Assembly (NCBI GenBank): GCA_021201475.1 | Contig: JAJQEV010000128.1 | Coordinates: 1 to 35,954 of the forward strand | Direction of reading: 5' to 3' | Source of the DNA: Clostridiales bacterium | GTDB lineage: Bacteria > Bacillota > Clostridia > Oscillospirales > Oscillospiraceae | Length of the DNA: 35,954 bases | Part shown: one piece after another, positions 30,671-35,954 of the stretch | How the letters are laid out: each line of letters starts with the position of its first letter | How positions within the stretch are numbered: the first letter of the stretch is position 1 | The notes under the pieces: generated by a model | What the model was told of the DNA's origin: nothing | What the model saw: the letters and a program-made list of their open reading frames with translations, nothing else | Database searches by the model: none | Program-made: the position numbers and the translations under genes

Positions 30671-31393
30671 TCAGGAAAGGAGCATACTGACCCCGCCGAT
30701 GACCAGCAGGTGCAGTGGGTAGAACCAGTAGAAGAAGTGCTTCATCCGGCGGCTCCCCCGCTGCCCGTTGTAGGCCAGCAGCAGGAGCAGCGAGAGCAGG
30801 CTGTAGGGCTGCACCCACCCCGTTTGAAGGGACAATAGCAGCAGCCCCACGCCGAAGCCCACCAGGGGCAGCCGCTGACCCAGGAACCGGGGCAGGCGGG
30901 CGCGGCGCTCCGGCGGCAGGTTGCACACCTCGGCCAGTACCGGCAGCAGCACCCCTAAAAAGCCGTAGTCCACCGTGAACAGGGCACACAGCAGATACGC
31001 CCCCAGCAGGCAGAGGGCCACCGCCACCAGATGCAGCCCGTCCCGCTGCCGCTTCCACCCCTGGACGGCATACAGCGCGCAGATGGACAGGGAGAAGGTG
31101 ATTAAGACGTTGCCGTAAATCTCCCCGTCATAGACATAGTAGCCCGTCACGCACACCAGCCCCAGCCCCAGCATTCGGGTCAGGTAGGCCCGCCGGTCGT
31201 GGGTGTACCGGCAGCCCTCATAGATGAAGTAGGCGAACACCGGGAAGGCCAGCCGCCCGATGATGCGCAGGGCGATTACGCCCGGCAGAAGCTCCGCTCC
31301 GATGTGGTCGATCAGCATGGAGGCTGCGGCAATCAGCTTCAGCTGGTTCTGGTTGAGGCCGGGCGCGAACCGTCCGGTTTTGCTCTGTTCCAT
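30671..31393 (-). CDS. TraX family membrane protein
   Basis: 240 aa with seven to eight hydrophobic segments. TraX was named for F-pilin N-acetylation in Escherichia coli; chromosomal Firmicutes members are probably membrane acyltransferases of unknown substrate. The start LNQNQLKLIAAASMLIDHIGAEL and the following RIIGRLAFPVFAYFIYEGCRYTHDRRAYLTRM are the family's signature, with a conserved D-H pair and a GCR-x-T run. The C-terminus FYWFYPLHLLVIGG is also typical. The ATG at 31393 follows GGGAGG by 6 nt. It has a promoter TTGACA-17-TATGAT. No conjugation genes are nearby, so the family name should not be read as a transfer function. Confidence 0.88.
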   Translation of the reverse strand: MEQSKTGRFAPGLNQNQLKLIAAASMLIDHIGAELLPGVIALRIIGRLAFPVFAYFIYEGCRYTHDRRAYLTRMLGLGLVCVTGYYVYDGEIYGNVLITFSLSICALYAVQGWKRQRDGLHLVAVALCLLGAYLLCALFTVDYGFLGVLLPVLAEVCNLPPERRARLPRFLGQRLPLVGFGVGLLLLSLQTGWVQPYSLLSLLLLLAYNGQRGSRRMKHFFYWFYPLHLLVIGGVSMLLS

Positions 31394-31433
31394 AGGCTCC
31401 CTCCCTGGAAGGTTCTGTTGTTTCCATAGGGTT

Positions 31434-31462
31434 ATCATAGAGGGAAGCGCGGCCCCTGTCAA
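31434..31462 (-). promoter_or_regulatory. Predicted promoter of the TraX-like gene
   Basis: Minus strand perfect TTGACA (31457-31462), a 17-nt spacer and TATGAT (31434-31439). Confidence 0.7.
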
Positions 31463-31518
31463 CCCGCTTTTTCCTGCGGAGCTGCTTCCGGGACGCGAAC
31501 AGCAGAACCGCAAAGTAA

Positions 31519-31554
31519 TGAAAAGAAACCCCCAAAGCCGGAGCTTTGGGGGTT
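31519..31554 (-). terminator. Terminator of the tRNA operon
   Basis: Minus strand AACCCCCAAAGC, loop TCCG, GCTTTGGGGGTT, then TCTTTTC. Its first stem base overlaps the 3' CCA of tRNA-Val. Confidence 0.85.
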
Positions 31555-31630
31555 GGTGGAGACTACTGGACTCGAACCAGTGACCTCCTGCGTGTGAAGC
31601 AGGCGCTCTAACCAGCTGAGCTAAGCCTCC
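31554..31630 (-). tRNA. tRNA-Val (CAC)
   Basis: 77 nt including an encoded CCA. The acceptor GGAGGCT pairs with AGTCTCC, TAGCTCAGCTGG forms the D arm, and the loop TTCACAC gives anticodon CAC. GGTTCGAGTCC forms the T arm. Confidence 0.95.
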
Positions 31631-31634
31631 ACAG

Positions 31635-31709
31635 TGGTGACCCGTACGGGACTCGAACCCATGTTACAGCCGTGAAAGGGCCGTGTCTTAACCACTTGAC
31701 CAACGGGCC
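31635..31709 (-). tRNA. tRNA-Glu (TTC)
   Basis: 75 nt including an encoded CCA. Acceptor GGCCCGT / ACGGGTC; the anticodon loop CTTTCAC gives TTC; GGGTTCGAGTCCC is the T arm. It lies 4 nt from tRNA-Val. Confidence 0.95.
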
Positions 31710-31734
31710 ATAATAGAGCCGATCCTGAGGGAGA

Positions 31735-31767
31735 CTTCTCCTGAACACAGCTGGCATTCAGGAGAAG
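31735..31767. other. Perfect 11-bp hairpin between tRNA-Met and tRNA-Glu
   Basis: CTTCTCCTGAA and TTCAGGAGAAG pair around an 11-nt loop. It abuts the 3' end of tRNA-Met and has no T tract, so it is unlikely to be a terminator; it may be a processing signal. Confidence 0.6.
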
Positions 31768-31844
31768 TGGTAGCGGAAACTGGATTCGAACCGGTGACAC
31801 CGCGGGTATGAACCGCGTGCTCTAGCCAACTGAGCTATTCCGCC
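31768..31844 (-). tRNA. tRNA-Met (CAT), probably elongator
   Basis: 77 nt including an encoded CCA. Acceptor GGCGGAA / TTCCGCT with a G-T first pair; the loop TTCATAC gives anticodon CAT. The GGCGGAATAGCTCAG start resembles clostridial elongator tRNA-Met; a lysidine-type tRNA-Ile cannot be fully excluded. Confidence 0.9.
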
Positions 31845-31880
31845 ATAGGGAACTGGCTTCGTACCCACAGGACGGAAGTT

Positions 31881-31909
31881 ATTATATACCCGTTGGACGA
31901 AATTGTCAA
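31881..31909 (-). promoter_or_regulatory. Consensus promoter of the tRNA operon
   Basis: Minus strand TTGACA (31904-31909), a 17-nt spacer and TATAAT (31881-31886), a fully consensus sigma-A promoter. Confidence 0.9.
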
Positions 31910-31936
31910 CCGTTTTCACGAAAAAAATTACCCCGC

Positions 31937-33112
31937 TTACTCTACCAGGTTCAGGCAGCCGTCCTCGTCAAATTCCAGCTTTTGAATGTCAAAGCGCTGG
32001 TTTTTCTGAATCTGGTCCATCTTGACGGCGTCGGTGACGGTGCTGACGAAGGTGTAGCTGACACCGTGCTTCCTGGCCCGGCCGGTGCGGCCGATGCGGT
32101 GAATATAGTACTCCTGCTCGTCGGGCACATCGTAGTTGAACACCACGTCCACATCGTCGATGTCCAGCCCCCGGGCCGCCACGTCGGTGGCCACCAGCAG
32201 GCGGAGCTTGCCGTCCCGGAATTTTTGCAGAGTCTTTTCCCGCTGCTTCTGCTGGATATCGCCGTGGATGGCCTCTGCGTCGATGCCCTGCATTTTCGCC
32301 ATGGCTGCCAGCCGGTCGGCCATGTTCTTCGTGTTGCAGAAGGCGATGCCGCGCTCGTAACCGCCGCCCTCCAGCAGCGCCGCCATGGTGGAGAACTTCT
32401 CCTCCCGGCTGTCCAGCTTTACCAGGTACTGCTGAATGTCAGGCCGGTCCTCTGCCACGGGGCGCACCGTCACCTCCGCCGGGTCCCGCTGGTACACCCA
32501 GGAGATGTCCATCACCTCCCGGCTGATGGTGGCGCTGAACAGACCCAGATTTTTCCGCTGGGGCATCATGTCCAGGATTTTGGTCACGTCCTCAATGAAG
32601 CCCATGTCCAGCATCCGGTCGGCCTCGTCCAGAATCACCGTCTCCACCCTGTCCAGCCGGACGGCCTTCCGTTTCTTGCAGTCCATCAGGCGACCGGGAG
32701 TGGCCACTACGACTTGGGGTTTCTCCTTCAGCTGCTTCAGTTGCTTCTCAATGGGCTGACCGCCGTACAGACAGGTGATGCGGATGCCCGGCTTGAACTG
32801 GCTCAGCTCCCGCAGGTCGTCCCGAATTTGCAGCGCCAGTTCCCGGGTGGGGGCCAGAATCAGGGTTGTGACGGCGGTCTGAGCCGGGTCGGTGTGCTCC
32901 ACGATTGGGATGCCGAAGGCGAAGGTCTTGCCGGTGCCGGTGGGGGCCTTAGCCACGATGTCCTGCCAGTCCATCAGAAAGGGGACGCACCCGGCCTGGA
33001 TGGGGGTGGCCACCTCGAAGCCTTTTTTGCCCAGGGCCTGCATCACCGCGTCGGACAGGTGCAGTTCCTCATAGCGGACGGATTCGTTTCTCTCTATACC
33101 GTTGATTTCCAT
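31937..33112 (-). CDS. DEAD-box RNA helicase
   Basis: 391 aa. An ATP-dependent RNA helicase, core only. Motifs in order: Q motif region ATPIQ, Walker A APTGTGKT (56-63), PTREL, TPGRLMD, DEAD box DEADRMLDMG, SAT (FSATIS), GIAFCNTKNMADRL, LLVATDVAARGLD and the final HRIGRTGRARKHG. It has almost no C-terminal extension past the helicase core, so RNA specificity must come from partners or the core. The ATG at 33112 was chosen, 9 nt after AAGGA; the ATG at 33136 has no such site. The end of the gene is about 30 bp from the tRNA operon promoter. It probably assists ribosome assembly or mRNA decay, which is inference. Confidence 0.94.
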   Translation of the reverse strand: MEINGIERNESVRYEELHLSDAVMQALGKKGFEVATPIQAGCVPFLMDWQDIVAKAPTGTGKTFAFGIPIVEHTDPAQTAVTTLILAPTRELALQIRDDLRELSQFKPGIRITCLYGGQPIEKQLKQLKEKPQVVVATPGRLMDCKKRKAVRLDRVETVILDEADRMLDMGFIEDVTKILDMMPQRKNLGLFSATISREVMDISWVYQRDPAEVTVRPVAEDRPDIQQYLVKLDSREEKFSTMAALLEGGGYERGIAFCNTKNMADRLAAMAKMQGIDAEAIHGDIQQKQREKTLQKFRDGKLRLLVATDVAARGLDIDDVDVVFNYDVPDEQEYYIHRIGRTGRARKHGVSYTFVSTVTDAVKMDQIQKNQRFDIQKLEFDEDGCLNLVE

Positions 33113-33255
33113 ATCATTTGTTCCTTGCCATTCCATACTGAATCTTCACAATTTAACATGAATCAGTGTATCACATTCCGCTTTTAGATGCAAGCGCTCC
33201 CTTCCGCTCCTGAGAAAATTTCAGGAAATTTTCATCTTTTGCACAAACAAATCAC

Positions 33256-33283
33256 TTGCAGACGCGGGAATTTATAGTATACT
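33256..33283 (+). promoter_or_regulatory. Predicted promoter of the XpaC-like gene
   Basis: TTGCAG (33256-33261), a 16-nt spacer and TATACT (33278-33283). The -10 lies in a 14-bp palindrome, TATAGTATACTATA. Confidence 0.6.
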
Positions 33284-33328
33284 ATAAAGAGAGCATGGAA
33301 TTCTGCCTGCCTCCGGGAGGAACGCATT

Positions 33329-34759
33329 ATGTCCGATTTTGATAAACTTCGTGAAGTACTGACCAGTTGGCCTGCCATTATCATCGGCTTCGTCATTGGC
33401 GGCTGGCCCGGTTTCCTGTTGCTGCTGTGGAAGATTCTGCACGAGTCCTCCAGCACCAAAAATAAAAGCGACAGCTGGAAGCGCAGCGTGTTTGGCTCTG
33501 AAAGCGTCAGGCAGGACCTGTACTGGGATCGGGAGACCCAGCGCTGGGTGCGCTACGGGGAGGGCGGTCAGGCAGAGAACATCCGCTATGACGACCCCAA
33601 CGCCACCTACAGCTACACCTATCAAAACGGCCAGCCCACCTCCACCGCCAACCGGGCCGAAAGCTGGGAGAGCCGGGTTGCCAATGCGGAGGAGCGCATT
33701 GACGAAGCCCGCGCCAGGGTAGACCAGGAGCTGAACAAGCGCAAGCAGCAGTCCACCAGGAAGTCGTCCGGCAAGGCCAGAACTGCGCGTTCCGCCAGCC
33801 CCTTCCCCAAAATCAAGGACGGCAAGGGTTTTACCATCGCCGGGTCTATTATGACCGCCCTGTTCGGTATGGTCTCCATCTCCACCTTTGTGGAGGATCT
33901 GTATTACATCGGCCTGGGCTACGCCCTTTCGGACTGTATGGCCGTCATCATGCTCACCGCCCTGGGGGCCGGGCTGCTGCTGTGGGGCCGCTCCAAGTCC
34001 AGGCAGGCCAAGCGGTTCCGGAAGCTGCTGAACCTGATTGGTAATGCGGACGTTATCAGCATCCGCGCCCTGGCCGACGCCATGGGCTGCGGCTACGACA
34101 AGGTGTGCGATATGCTGCAAACCATGATAGACGCGGGCTACCTGGGCTATCGGGCCTACCTGAACGTGGCCACCGGCGAGCTGGTGATGGACGGCAGGCC
34201 CATCTCCACCCCGCCAAAGCAGGACTTAACCAAAAAGGCGGAGGAGCAGGAGCTGACCGTGGAGGAGGACAAGAGCCTCCTGGGGCAGATTCGCGCCGTC
34301 AACGCCGCCATCCGGGATCCGGAGATGACCCGGAAAATTGACCGCATTGAGGAAATCACCGGCCACATCCTGGAGTACCAGGAGAAGCACCCGGCCAAGG
34401 CTGCCGAGCTGCGGAAATTCCTGAGCTACTACTTGCCCACCACCCTGAAGGTGCTGAACACCTACGCTGAGCTGGAGCGCCAGCAGATTCAGGGTGAAAA
34501 CATCACCGCCACAAAGCGGCGCATCGAGGGCATGATGGACAAGGTGGTGGAGGGCTTCGAGCTTCAGCTGGATAAGCTGTTTGAGAACGATATGCTGGAC
34601 ATCACCTCTGACATCTCCGTGCTGGAGAATATGCTCAGCCAGGACGGCCTTTCCAGCGCCGACCAGATGCCGAAGGCGACCCCCGCTCCGGCACAGGCCG
34701 CCGCGCCGGACACCGGCTACACTACGGCGGACGGCATCCGGCTGACCCTGGACCCCTAG
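33329..34759 (+). CDS. XpaC-like protein (5-bromo-4-chloroindolyl phosphate hydrolysis family)
   Basis: 476 aa, a membrane protein of unknown function. The N-terminus has one hydrophobic segment (WPAIIIGFVIGGWPGFLLLLW, 14-34), and a second pair lies near 172-222 (FTIAGSIMTALFGMVS, AVIMLTALGAGLLLWG). Between them is a charged coiled-coil-like stretch (NAEERIDEARARVDQELNKRKQQ). The C-terminal half (about 310-450) is helical and matches the XpaC pattern: IDRIEEITGHILEYQEKHP, FLSYYLPTTLKVLNTYAELERQ, TKRRIEGMMDKVVEGFELQLDKLFENDMLDITSDISVLENML. The name comes from an assay, not a known reaction. GGGAGG lies 8 nt before the ATG. It ends TAG at 34759, directly followed in the same frame by a dtd remnant. 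Confidence 0.85.
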   Translation: MSDFDKLREVLTSWPAIIIGFVIGGWPGFLLLLWKILHESSSTKNKSDSWKRSVFGSESVRQDLYWDRETQRWVRYGEGGQAENIRYDDPNATYSYTYQNGQPTSTANRAESWESRVANAEERIDEARARVDQELNKRKQQSTRKSSGKARTARSASPFPKIKDGKGFTIAGSIMTALFGMVSISTFVEDLYYIGLGYALSDCMAVIMLTALGAGLLLWGRSKSRQAKRFRKLLNLIGNADVISIRALADAMGCGYDKVCDMLQTMIDAGYLGYRAYLNVATGELVMDGRPISTPPKQDLTKKAEEQELTVEEDKSLLGQIRAVNAAIRDPEMTRKIDRIEEITGHILEYQEKHPAKAAELRKFLSYYLPTTLKVLNTYAELERQQIQGENITATKRRIEGMMDKVVEGFELQLDKLFENDMLDITSDISVLENMLSQDGLSSADQMPKATPAPAQAAAPDTGYTTADGIRLTLDP

Positions 34760-34906
34760 GGTACCGCCCAGGCGCAGTACGAGCAGTTCCTGGAGGAGCT
34801 GCGTCTGCGCGGCTTCCATGTGGAGCATGGGGAGTTCGGCGCGAAGATGGAAGTGACCAGTGTCAACGATGGGCCGGTGACCCTCCTGTACGACACCGAC
34901 CAGTGA
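34760..34906 (+). pseudogene. dtd: C-terminal remnant of D-aminoacyl-tRNA deacylase (dtd)
   Basis: 48 residues, GTAQAQYEQFLEELRLRGFH then VEHGEFGAKMEVTSVNDGPVTLLYDTDQ and TGA, equal the last third of Dtd (LRARGxxVETGxFGAxMxVxLVNDGPVTxxLDT). They follow the XpaC-like gene's TAG in the same frame with no start codon or ribosome site, and the first 100 or so residues, including the SxxSQFTL active-site strand, are missing. In related Firmicutes dtd commonly lies next to an MBL-fold hydrolase gene, as here. A deletion joining xpaC-like sequence to the dtd end is the likely history. Confidence 0.8.
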
Positions 34907-34945
34907 CCGCCGCTCAACCGGAGCGGCACAGAAAGGAGCCCTGCC

Positions 34946-35575
34946 ATGTTTGTAGACGCCATGACCGTCGGTCCCGTGGCCACCAACTGCTACCTGCTGG
35001 GGGATGAGACCACGAAGCGCTGCGCCCTCATTGACCCCGGCGCACAGGGGCCGGACATCCTCCGGATGGCCCGGGCGGACGGCTATACGCCGGTGATGAT
35101 TCTCCTGACCCACGGCCATTTTGACCATGTGGACGGGGTGCGGGAGGTGCTGAACCTGGCGGGCAGTCTGCCAGTCTACCTCCACCCTGCCGACTACCCC
35201 TATGCCCCGGCGGGGCCTTGGTCGCCCAGGGGCCTGGGAGAGCTGGAGGGCATCCACCTGTACCGGGAGGGGGACACGGTGACGCTGGACGGCCTGGCGA
35301 TTCATGTGCTGGAGACGCCGGGCCACACGGCGGGCAGCGTGACCCTCCAGGTGGAGGACGCTCTGTTCACCGGGGACACCCTGTTCTGCGGCTCCTGCGG
35401 CCGCACTGACTTTGAGACCAGTTCCCAGGCGGATATGCTCCGCTCCCTGGCCCGACTGGCCCGGCTGGAGGGGGACTACAAGGTCTACCCCGGTCACGAG
35501 GGGGTCAGCACCCTGGCGCGGGAGCGGGAGGGGAACCCCTTCCTGCGGTATGCGGTGGAGCGGATTAGTGGCTAG
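34946..35575 (+). CDS. MBL-fold metallo-hydrolase (glyoxalase II-like, YqgX/YcbL type)
   Basis: 209 aa. A small zinc hydrolase of the hydroxyacylglutathione hydrolase-like group, thioester or phosphoester cleavage expected, natural substrate unknown. The metal motif HGHFDHVDG lies at 56-64, with later ligands in ETPGHTAGSV (His), FTGDTLFCGSCGRTDF (Asp) and YPGHE (His), all in the usual order. GAAAGGAG lies 7 nt before the ATG. It sits 39 nt after the dtd remnant; the two genes are normally neighbours in related bacteria. Confidence 0.92.
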   Translation: MFVDAMTVGPVATNCYLLGDETTKRCALIDPGAQGPDILRMARADGYTPVMILLTHGHFDHVDGVREVLNLAGSLPVYLHPADYPYAPAGPWSPRGLGELEGIHLYREGDTVTLDGLAIHVLETPGHTAGSVTLQVEDALFTGDTLFCGSCGRTDFETSSQADMLRSLARLARLEGDYKVYPGHEGVSTLAREREGNPFLRYAVERISG

Positions 35576-35871
35576 CCGTTAGTTGTTAGCTGCTGGCTGT
35601 TAGTGGTGTGGTTGAAACCGCCAGGTTTCCCCCTATCCAGTAGGGGCGCACAGTGTGCGCCCGACTGGTTGCGCCTTTCATAAGCCCTTCTGAACGGGCA
35701 AACAAGCAACCCCTCCGGCGCTGCGTGCCACCTCCCCTTTCAGGGGCGGCGAGAGGTAACGAAAACTGCTACGTCATTGCCTCCCCTGAAAGGCAATGTC
35801 ATTAATTTAAGGGGATTATTCTCCTTAGACAAGGATACTATAAGGAAATAAAGCGTTTGCCCTCCCGGCGG
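35576..35871. repeat. Gene-free stretch with stacked palindromic intergenic repeats
   Basis: No gene seen. It holds GTTAG-type short repeats (35578-35605), a hairpin GGGCGCACA-G-TGTGCGCCC (35644-35662), and CCTTTCAGGGG / CCCCTGAAAGG inverted repeats around 35738-35792 with a nested CATTGCC / GGCAATG hairpin (35775-35798). These look like several interspersed repeat families placed next to one another before the 83-bp end repeat. Confidence 0.6.
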
Positions 35872-35954
35872 GCCCCATTTCTTGTCCCGCCAAGAAATGG
35901 GGGAAAGAAGGCGGCTCAGGAAGGGGCTTCGGGGCCTCGCCCCTCCCTAAGAAC
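35872..35954. repeat. Right copy of the 83-bp double-hairpin repeat
   Basis: Inverted relative to the copy at 15-97, with one visible mismatch (CTTCC for CTCCC) that weakens the first hairpin. Beyond 35872 leftwards the two copies share only partial similarity. It runs off the window end. Confidence 0.85.

Noticed and set aside
30671-31393. TraX as a sign of a conjugative element
   Set aside because: No relaxase, coupling protein or integrase nearby; chromosomal TraX-family genes are common in Firmicutes.

Overview
The window looks like chromosome from a GC-rich gut member of the Clostridia, most likely Oscillospiraceae (Flavonifractor/Lawsonibacter/Oscillibacter-like). Reasons: strong AGGAGG-type ribosome binding sites almost everywhere, TTGACA/TATAAT promoters, Gram-positive lipoproteins, a ThiI without a rhodanese domain, a CBS-type family II pyrophosphatase, and gene families typical of that group. 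The genus is an inference. Most of the window is housekeeping and metabolic; no phage, transposase or CRISPR array was seen.

Layout. 0-5 kb: a minus-strand operon of lipid kinase, mnmE, a zinc-ribbon membrane protein with a long acidic stalk, and thiI, so two tRNA-modification genes travel together. 5-11 kb (minus): a C_GCAxxG_C_C protein, a lipoprotein, tagD, a CBS pyrophosphatase, a tRNA-dihydrouridine synthase and a TetR regulator. The TetR gene diverges from a cytoplasmic heparanase-like GH79 glycosidase (11.1-12.6 kb), with two palindromes between them. 12.8-17.5 kb: ilvE and an FAD oxidoreductase (minus), then a CPBP protease and a frameshifted prmA (plus). 17.5-19.0 kb: no ordinary gene, but a minus-strand unit with a near-consensus promoter, about six 111-bp tandem repeats carrying short ORFs behind ideal Shine-Dalgarno sites, and an intrinsic terminator. 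19.1-23.5 kb (plus): a 59-aa membrane protein, a Na/phosphate cotransporter, NADP-isocitrate dehydrogenase and an AT-rich Nudix gene. 23.5-28.8 kb: small exported/LRR proteins, a DUF1538 membrane protein with a PII-like partner, and a beta-CASP nuclease. 28.8-31.4 kb: an XRE remnant, a PrsA/SurA-like lipoprotein and TraX. 31.5-31.9 kb: three tRNAs (Val, Glu, Met) behind a consensus promoter. 31.9-35.6 kb: a DEAD-box helicase, an XpaC-like protein, a dtd remnant and an MBL hydrolase. Both window ends carry the same 83-bp double-hairpin repeat in opposite orientation.

The best candidate for something undescribed is the 17.5-19.0 kb unit. Secondary points of interest are the GH79/TetR pair with an 18-bp perfect palindrome, the PII-like gene that appears to start at ACG directly after its partner's stop codon, and three decayed genes (prmA frameshift, dtd C-terminus, XRE C-terminus). 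All positions and pairings were read by eye; no database search was possible.
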